Assembly (NCBI RefSeq): GCF_007991455.1
Contig: NZ_BJYJ01000018.1
Span: 1 to 64,000, forward strand
Origin: Chryseobacterium hagamense
Lineage (GTDB): Bacteria > Bacteroidota > Bacteroidia > Flavobacteriales > Weeksellaceae
Direction of reading: 5' to 3'
Length of the DNA stretch: 64,000 bases
The notes under the pieces are model-generated. The model did no database searches. It was given only the letters and a program-made list of their open reading frames with translations, and was not told the origin of the DNA. The position numbers and the translations under genes were made by a program. Below, piece by piece: positions 32,926-42,242 of this stretch; position 1 is the stretch's first letter; the number at the start of each line of letters is the position of its first letter.

Positions 32926-32948
32926 AAAGCCACGCATTGCATGGCTTT
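32926..32948 (-). terminator. Terminator of the OmpA gene
   Basis: A 10-bp stem (32926-32935 with 32939-32948, one G-U pair) followed by seven T on the minus strand, 24 bp past the stop of the gene at 32972. Confidence 0.8.
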
Positions 32949-32971
32949 ATTATAATTTAAAGATAAAATTA

Positions 32972-34432
32972 TTATTTAGCTTCGAAGTAAACCCTTCTGT
33001 TTGCTCTGTTTTTCCATTCAGGACATTTAGTAGCAGGGTCACACTCAGGGTATTTAAGGTCTTTTTTACCTCTACCGATGGCATCAAGTTTACCGGATTG
33101 AACTCCGTTTTTAATCAGATAATCTTTAACGTTGTTTGCTCTTCTTTCAGATAATCTCTGATTGTATGCTTCAGAGGCTCTTGTATCGGTAGCACCGATT
33201 ACGGTATAAGTACCGGTTGAAGAGTTAATGTAGTTAACAGCATTGTTAAGGATAGGAGTATTCGAAGGTAAGATCCGGTCTGAATTCAGATCAAATTCAA
33301 TACCGTCTAATTTTGTTTCCTGCTCATTAACCAATCCTGGAGTTGCAGGAGCAGTTGTAGGACAACCTTGGTTTTCAACAGGTCCCGGAACCGTTACACA
33401 CTTATCGTAAAGGTCGATTACACCATCAAGATCCGTGTCAAGAGCTACACCGGCACCATCAACTCTTGCACCTGCAGGCGTATCAAGCTGTCTGTCCCAA
33501 TCGTCGCAAACACCGTCATTATCAAGATCTCCTTTCTTACAAACTTCGATATCCTGGTTTTTGTTAGCCAATACATCAAGTTTATAATAGATTTCCTGAA
33601 GTGGATCATGCCACATTAAGTGAGATTCGTGTTTTCCAAGTTTTAATGAGATACCCAGAGTTGCGTTGACGAAGTTATCGGAAACCTGCTCTTCACGTTG
33701 GTTGATGGCGCTGTATTTGGCACCTCCACCGTCGAATTGATCGTCACCGGTTACTACATACATTACTCTACCTTCTATATCAAGTCTTCTGTTTACTTTG
33801 AATTTAAGACCGGCACCAGCCTGAGCAAACATAGATCCCAATTCAAACGGCTTAATTTCCGTTACCAATCTCTGTCCCATTTCATCTTTCTGGTATGCTC
33901 TGTAAGCTAAAACTCCCACACCTGCATATCCGTGAAGCGCCCATCTGAAAGGGGAGTGGTTATCCACCCTTCTCAAAAGGTTTGAAAAGTTGATGTCTCC
34001 CAATAAAGAGATCGCATCATACTGTGTTCTTGCTCCTACCTGTTGTGTTACGGATGCATTCGCAGGGGCAGCATCTTTCGTATAGAAAAATCCTTGTCTG
34101 GTTTCACCTCTGTCATATTGTAGGTTTAAGCCGAAAGCATGGGTAATTGCTTTATCGATACTTACATAAGCAGAATATCCGAAAAGATTGTTACCGTTAC
34201 CGTTCTTAATAGACGTTAAGTCTGCAGACTGTACCAACGGTACACCCGCACCGATTGAAATTGCCCAGTCGTTAAATCTCTTTGATTTATTGGTAAACGG
34301 GGAAACATTTGCAGAACCCGAAGAAAATGTATTCGGATACTGTCCTGATGAAGCCACTGCAGTTGAGTCTTGTGCAAAAGCAACCGTAGGTACGGTTAAA
34401 GCCAATGCAACAATTGCTAAACTTAATTTCAT
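32972..34432 (-). CDS. OmpA-family outer-membrane protein with peptidoglycan-binding domain
   Basis: A 486-residue protein with a signal peptide (ending AFAQ, residue 21), an N-terminal beta-barrel-like half (about 50-270) and a thrombospondin type 3-like Ca-binding stretch (DLDNDGVCDDWD, DTDLDGVIDLYDKC). The C-terminal OmpA domain (about 365-486) has IGATDTRASEAYNQRLSERRANNVKDYL (by position 418-445) and ends NRANRRVYFEAK. It anchors the outer membrane to peptidoglycan. A shorter paralogue lies 34 bp upstream on the same strand and shares nearly the whole TSP3 block. Confidence 0.9.
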   Translation of the reverse strand: MKLSLAIVALALTVPTVAFAQDSTAVASSGQYPNTFSSGSANVSPFTNKSKRFNDWAISIGAGVPLVQSADLTSIKNGNGNNLFGYSAYVSIDKAITHAFGLNLQYDRGETRQGFFYTKDAAPANASVTQQVGARTQYDAISLLGDINFSNLLRRVDNHSPFRWALHGYAGVGVLAYRAYQKDEMGQRLVTEIKPFELGSMFAQAGAGLKFKVNRRLDIEGRVMYVVTGDDQFDGGGAKYSAINQREEQVSDNFVNATLGISLKLGKHESHLMWHDPLQEIYYKLDVLANKNQDIEVCKKGDLDNDGVCDDWDRQLDTPAGARVDGAGVALDTDLDGVIDLYDKCVTVPGPVENQGCPTTAPATPGLVNEQETKLDGIEFDLNSDRILPSNTPILNNAVNYINSSTGTYTVIGATDTRASEAYNQRLSERRANNVKDYLIKNGVQSGKLDAIGRGKKDLKYPECDPATKCPEWKNRANRRVYFEAK

Positions 34433-34466
34433 AGTGTATTTTTTATTTAGTTAATTAAATGATTTA

Positions 34467-35582
34467 TTATTTTGTTGTGGTAGGGCAACCTTGGTTTTCT
34501 ACCGGCCCCGGAACCGTCACACACTTATCGTATAAGTCGATCACTCCGTCCAGGTCCATATCCAATGCAATTCCCGCGCCATCTACTCTTGCCCCGGCAG
34601 GAGTATCCAGCTGTCTGTCCCAATCATCACATACGCCGTCATTATCCAGGTCACCTTTTTCACATACAACAAGCTCGGTACTTTGGTTTTCCAGAACGTT
34701 AGCACGGTAATAAGCTTCCTGTAAAGGATCATGCCAAGCCAGGTGGCTTTCGTGTTTTCCAAGTTTGAAAGAAACCCCTAAGTTCACCGTCCATGCATTA
34801 TCAGATCTTCCTTTGTTGATCATGTTGTACTTCGATACTTTCGAAGACGGGTCATAATCGCCGGGACCTGCATATCCGCCACCGTCAAATTCATCATCAC
34901 CGCTCATGATATACATGGTTCTGGCTTCGATGTCGATCAGTTTCGAAACGTTGTACTTGATTCCTGCACCAAACTGGTAATACAGAGAGTTGATGGCCAG
35001 TTTTTGCTCCATAAACAATGGAATTCTTTTAGGATCGTTGCTCCATCTGAATTCATTGTTGTCATACAAAGACGTCTTGTAATTCATGAAACCGGCACCG
35101 GCATAACCGTGTAATGCCCATCTGTACGGAGAATGGTTGTCAACTCTTCGTAAAAGATTTGATAAATTAATGTCTCCGATCAAACCGACCTGGTTATACT
35201 TTGTGTTTGCTGTCGCAACTCCGGCAGCGATACCGGCAGCACCTTCCAACTGAGCCTTTTGGGTGGTTTCACCTCTCTGGTAGATAAGGCTTAATCCAAA
35301 AACGTGCGTAATCTGCTTGTCTAAACTTGCATACGCATTGTACCCCCAATTGATCTTTTTATCATAGATGGACTTTAGGTCGGAATGTACCATAAAGGCA
35401 GCTCCACCCCCCACTGATACAGACCAGTCGTTGAATCTTTTGGCTTTGTTGTTAAAAGGTTGAACATTGGCAGAACCTGATGAGAAGGTATTCGGGTACT
35501 TATCATTTGAAGTAACAGCTATACTATCCTGTGCATAAGTAGCAATAGGCAATGTGGCCAATAATAATAAACCTAATTTCAT
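34467..35582 (-). CDS. OmpA-like paralogue lacking the C-terminal domain
   Basis: A 371-residue paralogue of the gene at 32972. It keeps the signal peptide (ending TYAQ), the barrel half (SSDKYPNTFSSGSANVQPF-like start) and the thrombospondin type 3-like block (DLDNDGVCDDWDRQLDTPAG), then stops at GCPTTTK. The residue run GPVENQGCPTT is where the longer paralogue continues into its OmpA domain. Here the whole peptidoglycan-binding domain is absent and no remnant remains in the 34-bp gap. It may form a barrel without cell-wall anchoring. A tandem duplication followed by loss of the 3' end is the simplest explanation. Confidence 0.85.
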   Translation of the reverse strand: MKLGLLLLATLPIATYAQDSIAVTSNDKYPNTFSSGSANVQPFNNKAKRFNDWSVSVGGGAAFMVHSDLKSIYDKKINWGYNAYASLDKQITHVFGLSLIYQRGETTQKAQLEGAAGIAAGVATANTKYNQVGLIGDINLSNLLRRVDNHSPYRWALHGYAGAGFMNYKTSLYDNNEFRWSNDPKRIPLFMEQKLAINSLYYQFGAGIKYNVSKLIDIEARTMYIMSGDDEFDGGGYAGPGDYDPSSKVSKYNMINKGRSDNAWTVNLGVSFKLGKHESHLAWHDPLQEAYYRANVLENQSTELVVCEKGDLDNDGVCDDWDRQLDTPAGARVDGAGIALDMDLDGVIDLYDKCVTVPGPVENQGCPTTTK

Positions 35583-35604
35583 ACAATATGTTTTATGTTT
35601 TATG

Positions 35605-36021
35605 TCAGATAAAATCTTTTAATAATATTCTGGAAAATTCTCTGTCAAAAAGATGCTTTCGATGAGGGATTTCCAATCTTTCCGAGCTGAAATTCAAACC
35701 GTTGAAGGTTACGATATCGATGTCGATTATCCGGTCAGTATATCCGCCTGATGCCATAGAATCGTTTACTCTTCCCATTTCCTTTTCAATGCGCTTAATG
35801 TCGTTCAGCAGCTGAACAGGCGAATGGCCGGTAAATATTATCAATGCAATATTACAAAAAATATTGGAACTGGCAAATTCTACGGGCTCCGATGTTAAAA
35901 ATTCACTAATTTTTAATACTTCATTTCCGCTTTCCTCCAGTTTTTTTATTGCGGTTTCCAGATTTTTTTTTTGGTCTCCGAGGTTACTTCCCAGTAACAA
36001 AACGACTCTATGTTGCGACAT
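35605..36021 (-). CDS. folK: 2-amino-4-hydroxy-6-hydroxymethyldihydropteridine diphosphokinase
   Basis: FolK adds pyrophosphate from ATP to hydroxymethyl-dihydropterin. The 138-residue protein starts MSQHRVVLLLGSNLGDQKKNL and has the DRIIDIDIVTF metal-binding block (about 95-105) and PHRKHLFDREF (about 118-128). A longer in-frame ORF start 64 codons upstream is rejected: it would run through the divergent sppA promoter and its residues are not family-like. It is divergent from sppA with only 19 bp between the starts. Confidence 0.92.
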   Translation of the reverse strand: MSQHRVVLLLGSNLGDQKKNLETAIKKLEESGNEVLKISEFLTSEPVEFASSNIFCNIALIIFTGHSPVQLLNDIKRIEKEMGRVNDSMASGGYTDRIIDIDIVTFNGLNFSSERLEIPHRKHLFDREFSRILLKDFI

Positions 36022-36040
36022 ATTGAAAAATGATTGATAT

Positions 36041-37798
36041 ATGAAAAGTTTTTTTAAAAGTGTACTGGCAAATATAGTGGCTATTGTCATTTTATGCGTC
36101 GTGTTTTTCTTCTTTTTTATCATAATGCTTGTGTTCAGTGCAATGGGGAGCGAGAAGTCGGTGGTGGTAAAAAAGAACTCCGTTCTTACCATTAATTTAA
36201 AGACCAATATCATGGACAGCCCAACGGAAGAGCGGAAAGGGCTGTTTGATATCGGCGATCAGGATAAAAACGTTTTGATTTATGATGCAATCGAAGCCAT
36301 CAATAAAGCGAAAACTGATAACAACATCAAAGGCATCAGCATCGAGACTGATTTTATGAATGCAGGAATTACCCAGATCGACGACCTGAGGAATGCCATC
36401 CAGGATTTTAAGAAAAGCGGAAAATTCGTGTACGCCTATGGGAACGCCGTTTCCCAGTCTGCTTATTATTTAGGATCCGTAGCAGACCAGTATTACCTGA
36501 ATCCGGCGGGCATGATCGAGCTGAAAGGTCTGGCTACAGAAGTTGCTTTTTACAAGGATTTTGCAGATAAATACGGAATCGGCATCGAAGTGATCCGTCA
36601 CGGAAAGTTCAAATCTGCAGTGGAGCCTTTCCTGAGAAATGATATTTCTCCTGAAAACAAAGAGCAGCTGAGTACTTTGTTGAATGATATCTGGAAAAAT
36701 ACATCTTCCAGAATAGCTGCTTCCCGGAAGATTGATACGGTGCAGTTCAGAACGGTAGTGGACAGCCTTTACGGGATGATTCCGGATTTAGGACTGAAAT
36801 ATAAACTGGCGGATAAATTAATCCAGAAAACGGAATATGACAAAATCATCCGTTCGAAACTGAATATAAAGGAAGATGATAAACTGAATAAAATTTCGTT
36901 AGGGAAATATATCGCTTCATATTCAGATGATGAAGGTTCGGGAGATCGGGTAGCGGTTCTGTATGCTTCCGGTTCGATCAACGGAGGAAATGATTATAAT
37001 GATATCCACTCGGAAAAATATATCAAATATATCAGAGACCTTCAGGAGAATGATAAAGTAAAAGCCGTTGTTTTCAGAATCAATTCTCCGGGAGGAAGTG
37101 CCAATGCTTCCGATGAGATTCTATTTGAGCTGCAGCAGCTGAAGAAGAAAAAGCCACTGGTTATTTCCTTTGGAGATTATGCGGCTTCCGGAGGGTATTA
37201 TATTGCAATGGCTGCAGATAAAATCTATTCTGAGCCCAATACCCTGACGGGATCCATCGGTGTTTTCGGAGTGATTCCTTATTTTAAGGATGTTGCAAAT
37301 AAAAACGGAATCCGGTCAGACATTGTCGCCACCAACGCCAATTCCCAATATTACTCTTCATTAAACGGAGTAACGCCCTATGGTGTGAGCATGATTACCA
37401 AAAGCGTGGAAGGAACCTACAAAAGATTCGTACACTTCGTAACCCAGAACAGGAAAAAAAGCTTTGAGCAGATCGACAGTGTGGGTGGTGGAAGAGTATG
37501 GAGCGGAACAAGGGCAAAACAGATCGGCCTGGTAGATGAACTGGGAACTTTAAATGATGCGGTGAAATTTGCCGCTCAGAAAGCCGGTATGAAATCCTAT
37601 AACGTGGTTTCATATCCGAAAAGGATGACTCCGTTTGAGCAGATCTTTAAAGACCTCAATGAGGATGATATTTCGGCAAGGGTCGTACAGAATAAGATCG
37701 GAAAAGCGAATTACCAGCTGTTGCAACAGATTGTGGAGGAAAGAAAACTGCAGTCTGAAGTAAAGATGGAAATGCCTTATCAGATTAAGATCAACTAA
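36041..37798 (+). CDS. sppA: Signal peptide peptidase SppA, 67K type
   Basis: A 585-residue membrane-bound serine protease that degrades cleaved signal peptides. One N-terminal membrane helix (about residues 7-32) is followed by two homologous ClpP-like domains. The catalytic Lys is in VIRHGKFKSAVEPF (about 187-200) and the Ser in SFGDYAASGGYYIAMAAD (about 375-392), with FRINSPGGSANASDEI just before. This is the long double-domain form. The start overlaps no other gene but lies 19 bp from folK. Confidence 0.93.
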   Translation: MKSFFKSVLANIVAIVILCVVFFFFFIIMLVFSAMGSEKSVVVKKNSVLTINLKTNIMDSPTEERKGLFDIGDQDKNVLIYDAIEAINKAKTDNNIKGISIETDFMNAGITQIDDLRNAIQDFKKSGKFVYAYGNAVSQSAYYLGSVADQYYLNPAGMIELKGLATEVAFYKDFADKYGIGIEVIRHGKFKSAVEPFLRNDISPENKEQLSTLLNDIWKNTSSRIAASRKIDTVQFRTVVDSLYGMIPDLGLKYKLADKLIQKTEYDKIIRSKLNIKEDDKLNKISLGKYIASYSDDEGSGDRVAVLYASGSINGGNDYNDIHSEKYIKYIRDLQENDKVKAVVFRINSPGGSANASDEILFELQQLKKKKPLVISFGDYAASGGYYIAMAADKIYSEPNTLTGSIGVFGVIPYFKDVANKNGIRSDIVATNANSQYYSSLNGVTPYGVSMITKSVEGTYKRFVHFVTQNRKKSFEQIDSVGGGRVWSGTRAKQIGLVDELGTLNDAVKFAAQKAGMKSYNVVSYPKRMTPFEQIFKDLNEDDISARVVQNKIGKANYQLLQQIVEERKLQSEVKMEMPYQIKIN

Positions 37799-37814
37799 AC
37801 TAAATTATATTGCA

Positions 37815-37849
37815 AAAACGGCGGATTTGAAATTCAAATCCGCCGTTTT
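37815..37849. terminator. Bidirectional terminator, sppA / GlsB-YeaQ
   Basis: A near-continuous palindrome (37815-37831 with 37833-37849), GC-rich in the centre with AAAA and TTTT ends. It lies between the convergent sppA and 37869 genes. Confidence 0.9.
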
Positions 37850-37868
37850 AATTTTTTATTGTACCGGG

Positions 37869-38129
37869 TTAAGCCCTCCTGGTCATCATTCCATAGATCC
37901 ACAGAACGATTAAAGCACCTCCGATGGCCAGAATCCAGCTTCTGAAGTTCCAGAAAGAATCTACATCTCCCCAGTGAAGTAAGTAAACGCCGATTGATCC
38001 TCCGATAAAGGCTCCGATGATTCCCAAAATCATCGTAATAAGCATTCCTCCTCCCTGTTTTCCTGGCATGATTGCTTTAGCAATGGCACCGGCTAATAGT
38101 CCGAAAATAATCCATGTAATAAATCCCAT
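37869..38129 (-). CDS. GlsB/YeaQ/YmgE family stress-response membrane protein
   Basis: An 86-residue protein with three hydrophobic segments and Gly-rich turns. The pattern GLLAGAIAKAIMPGKQGGG (about 10-28) and MILGIIGAFIGGSIG (about 33-47) is the family signature ('transglycosylase-associated' proteins). Cell-envelope stress role inferred from the family; the molecular function is unknown. It is monocistronic, downstream of ftsY on the same strand with a 59-bp gap. Confidence 0.85.
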   Translation of the reverse strand: MGFITWIIFGLLAGAIAKAIMPGKQGGGMLITMILGIIGAFIGGSIGVYLLHWGDVDSFWNFRSWILAIGGALIVLWIYGMMTRRA

Positions 38130-38188
38130 AGTTGCATTTTTTAATGTTAATATTAATTTGGTTCATTATTGGGAAAACATGATAGACA

Positions 38189-39142
38189 TCATCTTTTCTT
38201 GAAAAATGAATCTACAAACTCTGTACCATTAAACAACTGCAGGTCCTGCATCTTTTCTCCGACCCCGATATATTTTACCGGAATCTGGAACTGATCTGAG
38301 ATGCCGATGACCACTCCTCCTTTCGCCGTTCCGTCGAGTTTTGTAACAGCCAGGGCGTTCACTTCCGTAGCTGCAGTAAACTGCTTGGCCTGCTCAAATG
38401 CATTCTGCCCGGTAGATCCGTCAAGAACCAGTAAAATCTCATGAGGCGCATCAGGAATTACTTTCTGCATCACCCTTTTGATTTTTGAAAGCTCGTTCAT
38501 CAGGTTCACTTTATTATGAAGCCTTCCGGCCGTATCGATAATCACAACATCGGCATTCTGTGCAACGGCACTCTGTACCGTGTCAAAAGCTACGGACGCC
38601 GGATCGGAGCCCATTTCCTGTTTTACGATCGGTACACCTACCCGCTGGCTCCAGATGACCAATTGGTCTACGGCTGCCGCTCTGAAAGTATCGGCTGCTC
38701 CCAGAAAGACTTTTTTTCCTTCTGTATTGAACTGATGGGCCAGCTTACCAATGGTAGTGGTTTTTCCCACGCCGTTTACGCCGACCACCATGATAACGTA
38801 AGGCTTTTTGGAAGTATCGATATTTCCGGTTCCGGCATGCGGATTTTCAAGGAGCAATCCCGAAATTTCCTCTCGGAGGATTTTATCCAGTTCATTTACA
38901 CCTACGTATTTATCCCGGGCAACGCGTTCTTCAATTCTTTCGATGATTTTGATGGTGGTGGAGGCACCGACGTCGGAGGCGATAAGTATTTCTTCCAGAT
39001 TATCCAGTACTTCATCGTCTACTTTGCTTTTACCGACTACGGCTTTCGTCATTTTTTCAAAGAAACCCTGGCTGGATTTTTCCAATCCCTTGTCTAACGT
39101 TTCTTTTTCTTCTTTTTTAAAAATATTTTTAAACCAACTCAT
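38189..39142 (-). CDS. ftsY: Signal recognition particle receptor FtsY
   Basis: The 317-residue SRP-receptor GTPase that docks ribosome-SRP complexes at the membrane. An N domain rich in charged helices (to about residue 100) precedes the G domain: VGVNGVGKTTTIGKLA (G1, about 118-133), DTFRAAAVDQL (about 157-167), DTAGR (G3) and TKLDGTAKGG (G4/G5 region). The N-terminal acidic A domain is short, as in many non-enteric bacteria. Only the first ATG fits. Confidence 0.95.
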   Translation of the reverse strand: MSWFKNIFKKEEKETLDKGLEKSSQGFFEKMTKAVVGKSKVDDEVLDNLEEILIASDVGASTTIKIIERIEERVARDKYVGVNELDKILREEISGLLLENPHAGTGNIDTSKKPYVIMVVGVNGVGKTTTIGKLAHQFNTEGKKVFLGAADTFRAAAVDQLVIWSQRVGVPIVKQEMGSDPASVAFDTVQSAVAQNADVVIIDTAGRLHNKVNLMNELSKIKRVMQKVIPDAPHEILLVLDGSTGQNAFEQAKQFTAATEVNALAVTKLDGTAKGGVVIGISDQFQIPVKYIGVGEKMQDLQLFNGTEFVDSFFKKR

Positions 39143-39262
39143 CTTATGAATTATGGAATTTAATTAATGAAGGAAGACGGGAAAAGGCCTGAAGCGCACA
39201 ATCGGCATGGTCTTCAAGCTTCCGGTCCCGGACTTCCGGCGAGATTAAAAGCAAAGATAACA

Positions 39263-39293
39263 AAAAAACTACCCAAAAGATGAGTAGTTTTTT
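39263..39293 (-). terminator. Terminator of the rpmB-rpmG-DUF4295 operon
   Basis: A 10-bp stem (39263-39272 with 39284-39293), A/T-rich at its base. It is followed by T on the minus strand, 22 bp beyond the DUF4295 stop. Confidence 0.65.
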
Positions 39294-39314
39294 ATATTGT
39301 AAATAAAGCGGAGA

Positions 39315-39467
39315 TTATTTCTTCAAATAACCGTCTACTTCGTCTGCATTCATTACTTTTTCTTCGAAAACGTAAGCTCCTGATTTAGAAGACTTCACCA
39401 TTTTCACCACTTTAGTCATTTTTTTAGACTGTCCGCTCTGTAGGGTTGCTACTACTTTCTTTGCCAT
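39315..39467 (-). CDS. DUF4295 small protein
   Basis: A 50-residue Lys-rich basic protein: MAKKVVATLQSGQSKKMTKV at the N-terminus and ADEVDGYLKK-like end. It is a Bacteroidota-specific family nearly always found beside rpmG and rpmB, where it starts 20 bp after the rpmG stop. A ribosome-associated role is inferred from context and charge. It is shorter than 60 residues, so it is missed by length cutoffs. Confidence 0.85.
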   Translation of the reverse strand: MAKKVVATLQSGQSKKMTKVVKMVKSSKSGAYVFEEKVMNADEVDGYLKK

Positions 39468-39487
39468 GGTAAATTATATTTTATAAA

Positions 39488-39670
39488 TTACTTGATTTCT
39501 TTGTGTACGGTTACCTTTTTAAGAACAGAGTTGTATTTTTTCAATTCCAATCTCTCTGTCGTGTTCTTTTTATTTTTTGTAGAAATGTATCTGGACATTC
39601 CCGGCATACCACTTTCTTTATGCTCTGTACATTCAAGGATTACTTGAACTCTGTTTCCTTTTTTTGCCAT
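39488..39670 (-). CDS. rpmG: Ribosomal protein bL33
   Basis: The 60-residue bL33 of the large subunit: [39 protein letters not shown] and a VTVHKEIK C-terminus. It has only one Cys, not the four that bind zinc in C+ paralogues, so this is a zinc-free form. It follows rpmB by 3 bp. Confidence 0.95.
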   Translation of the reverse strand: MAKKGNRVQVILECTEHKESGMPGMSRYISTKNKKNTTERLELKKYNSVLKKVTVHKEIK

Positions 39671-39673
39671 GAT

Positions 39674-39916
39674 TTAGTTCTTTTTAATCAATCCGTTTCT
39701 AGTCGCTCTTTCAATAGCTTCCTCGATTCCAATCTTGTTAATCACTCTCAATCCATGAGCTGATACTTTCAGTGTTACGTGCTTATCCTGCTCCGGAAGG
39801 TAAAATTTCTTCTCTAATAAGTTAATTTCAAAACGACGCTTCGTTTTGTTATTAGCGTGAGAAACGTTGTTACCAACCATTGCACGCTTTCCTGTTATTT
39901 GGCAAATTCTTGACAT
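39674..39916 (-). CDS. rpmB: Ribosomal protein bL28
   Basis: The 80-residue bL28: [32 protein letters not shown] and [14 protein letters not shown] are typical. First gene of the rpmB-rpmG-DUF4295 operon; all three are within 25 bp of each other. Confidence 0.96.
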   Translation of the reverse strand: MSRICQITGKRAMVGNNVSHANNKTKRRFEINLLEKKFYLPEQDKHVTLKVSAHGLRVINKIGIEEAIERATRNGLIKKN

Positions 39917-40129
39917 ATCTCGATGTTCTTATTTGTACTATAATATTTGAGAGTGCAAAATAACGAAGAATTTTTCAGATAGACAAATCTTTTACAAAAT
40001 TATTTATAAATAACTTACCGGTCATCATCCTGATTTTAGGATTCATGCCGCCGCCGGAAGTATGGGATTTAATATAGGTAAGTGCCTCAGGTATTGAATA
40101 CTTTTCCTTTGGCCGCTGAATTTACATGC

Positions 40130-41764
40130 TCAGGATTTCTTCGTTTTTTCCTGAAACCTTTTAATTAAAAAATAAAACAGCAGGAACCCAAAAGCAAAAA
40201 TGGAAAACCTGGAAAGAAGATCGCCGGCTTTTGTATAAAAAGTCATCCCATCATAAAGGTTTACTTTGGCATACAATGCTGTTTTATCCCCGTAAAAAGT
40301 ATCTTCCATCATTTCACCTTTTGCATCGATATGCGCTGAAATACCGCTGTTGGCTGCACGGGCGATTTCCCTTCTTGTTTCAATGGCTCTCAGCCGTGCG
40401 TATGATAAAAGCTGTTTGTGGCCTTCCGTAACGCCCCACCAGGAATCGTTGGTCATAATCGCCAGGAAATTAGCTCCTTTTTTTACATACTCGCCCGTAA
40501 ATTCACCGTAAATGCTTTCGTAGCAGATAATCGGGGCTACTTTGCCTTTGTTGAACGGGTTGGAAAATGCAGTCCGTTCTTTATCGGTTCCCAGGGAGGC
40601 TACAGTTCCGCCCAGGTTGATCATGGCATCGCCAAGAAGCGGTTTCAGATAGCTCATATACGGAAATATTTCAACGCCCGGAACCAGTTTTCCTTTGTGG
40701 TAAACATCCACTTTCTGATTCGGAGTCACCTGGATGGCCGAGTTAAAACGCTCTACCCAAAGTCCCGGATTGATCTGATAGGCCTCCTGCGGGAGGTTGT
40801 TTTCCGAAGTATAGAAATGATGGGAAGAAATCCCTGTCGTGAAAACAGAGCCGGGATGTTTTGAAAGAAATCCTCTGACGTTATTGATGATGACACTCTT
40901 TTCAAAAGCGGTTTCCGAAATGGATCCGTTTCCCGGCAGTGCGGTCTCAGGAGCAATGTAGTAATCTATTTTTCCTTTTGAGCTTCTTTCGGCCAGGCTG
41001 AGCAGATCGTTCTCAATCGTCAGGCTGTCCTGCGAATATTTTTCGGCATAAGGATCGAGGTCCGGCTGAAGCATTAAAACATTCACGTTACCGATGGGCT
41101 TTTCGTCGAAGCTGTTATATTTCACCACCGAAATGATCATCGGCAGAATAATCAGTGCCGCTACGATGGAGGTGTTCTTAATTAAATCTTTTCTCTTTCT
41201 TCCGGCCTGCCAGATTCTTACCGTATAGAAAATCAGGACGTTTATCAGCAGGATCCAAAAGCTTCCGCCGGTAGCACCCAAGGTATCGTACCATTGGATC
41301 AGCTTGGGATAATCCGAAAATACATTTCCCAGATTCAGCCACGGCCAGGTAAGTTCCCAACCCAGGTGGAATTTCTCGAAGCTCATCCAGATGGCCACTA
41401 GAAAAGCCAGTCCCCAATAGGTTCCCTGTGCATTTTTGTACCAGTGATAGCATTGGAAAACCAAAGCATATAGTAAAGAATTGATGAGAACAGGAAAAAG
41501 CACCGCCATCATCGAGTGGCTGCCGTCAGGGTTTCTGGAACCGTACAGCCAGCCGGTCGTTACGGCATTCCAGATAACAAAACACAGGTAGGAGAGTCCG
41601 AAAACCACCCAGCTTTTCCTTTTGTAATCTGAAAATTTGGATACGCCGTGTTCCATCAACAGAAGAGGGACCAGTGCAAAAAATATAAAAAACGGAACCC
41701 CGTAGGTGGGCCAGGAAACGGAGAGCAGCATCGCCGAAATGAGCGTAAGCAAAACGTATTTCAT
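40130..41764 (-). CDS. lnt: Apolipoprotein N-acyltransferase
   Basis: Lnt adds the third acyl chain to lipoproteins at the periplasmic face of the inner membrane. The 544-residue protein has about six N-terminal membrane helices and a nitrilase-like domain. The catalytic Glu is in YYIAPETALPG, Lys in VYHKGKLVPGVE and Cys in PIICYESIYGEF, all in the expected order. A C-terminal helix follows. Many lipoproteins in this window would be its substrates. It is divergent from the vanZ-like gene with 55 bp between the starts. Confidence 0.94.
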   Translation of the reverse strand: MKYVLLTLISAMLLSVSWPTYGVPFFIFFALVPLLLMEHGVSKFSDYKRKSWVVFGLSYLCFVIWNAVTTGWLYGSRNPDGSHSMMAVLFPVLINSLLYALVFQCYHWYKNAQGTYWGLAFLVAIWMSFEKFHLGWELTWPWLNLGNVFSDYPKLIQWYDTLGATGGSFWILLINVLIFYTVRIWQAGRKRKDLIKNTSIVAALIILPMIISVVKYNSFDEKPIGNVNVLMLQPDLDPYAEKYSQDSLTIENDLLSLAERSSKGKIDYYIAPETALPGNGSISETAFEKSVIINNVRGFLSKHPGSVFTTGISSHHFYTSENNLPQEAYQINPGLWVERFNSAIQVTPNQKVDVYHKGKLVPGVEIFPYMSYLKPLLGDAMINLGGTVASLGTDKERTAFSNPFNKGKVAPIICYESIYGEFTGEYVKKGANFLAIMTNDSWWGVTEGHKQLLSYARLRAIETRREIARAANSGISAHIDAKGEMMEDTFYGDKTALYAKVNLYDGMTFYTKAGDLLSRFSIFAFGFLLFYFLIKRFQEKTKKS

Positions 41765-41781
41765 GAATTTGTTTTAATATA

Positions 41782-41813
41782 CAAATTTAATGTTTTTGAA
41801 ATGAATACATTTG
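41782..41813. promoter_or_regulatory. Divergent promoters of lnt and the vanZ-like gene
   Basis: On the minus strand TAAATTTG (41782-41789) lies 17 bp from the lnt ATG. On the plus strand TACATTTG (41806-41813) lies 6 bp from the ATG at 41820. Both match TAnnTTTG. Confidence 0.5.
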
Positions 41814-41819
41814 TAAACG

Positions 41820-42242
41820 ATGTTAAAGAAATTTTATAAGATTATTATTGTTCCTTATACCCTGTTTCTGCTATACCTTATGTTCTTCGGGATGGGCCGC
41901 AGGCAGATGGATGACCATCTGCTCACGGTGGCGCCTATTGTTTCTACCGTCAACTTCATCAAAGGCTGTATTTCGTGGAAAGATGCTTTCATGATCGTTG
42001 CAGGAAATATTGTGATGTTCATGCCTTTCGGTTTTCTGGGATGGCTGTTTCCAAAGCTGAATAATCTTCAGGACCTGCTGTTTGCCTTTGTTTCGGCCAT
42101 TACCATTGTAGAAGCCCTGCAGTATTTTTCGAGGATGGGGATTTTTGAAGTGGATGATGTGATCCTGAATACGTTTGGGGTCTTTTTAGGATTCTTAATT
42201 AAAAAAAATATTGAAAAGAGGTTTGGGTATTTTGTGAAGTGA
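41820..42242 (+). CDS. VanZ-family membrane protein
   Basis: A 140-residue protein with four hydrophobic segments and the VanZ pattern: RRQMDDHLLTVAPIVSTVNF after the first helix, then a GNIVMFMPFGFLGWLFP helix, ALQYFSRMGIFEVDDVILNT and a basic tail. VanZ is a teicoplanin-resistance accessory factor in enterococci; stand-alone homologues are common and their role is not known. It is followed by 277 bp of intergenic DNA before proC. Confidence 0.85.
   Translation: MLKKFYKIIIVPYTLFLLYLMFFGMGRRQMDDHLLTVAPIVSTVNFIKGCISWKDAFMIVAGNIVMFMPFGFLGWLFPKLNNLQDLLFAFVSAITIVEALQYFSRMGIFEVDDVILNTFGVFLGFLIKKNIEKRFGYFVK

Noticed and set aside
35605-36213. Longer 202-aa folK starting at 36213
   Set aside because: It would overlap most of the divergent sppA start, and the extra 64 residues do not resemble FolK; the MSQHRV start is family-like.
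41820-42242. Glycopeptide-resistance vanZ
   Set aside because: It is a VanZ-family protein, but no vanH/A/X or regulator is near, so resistance should not be inferred.
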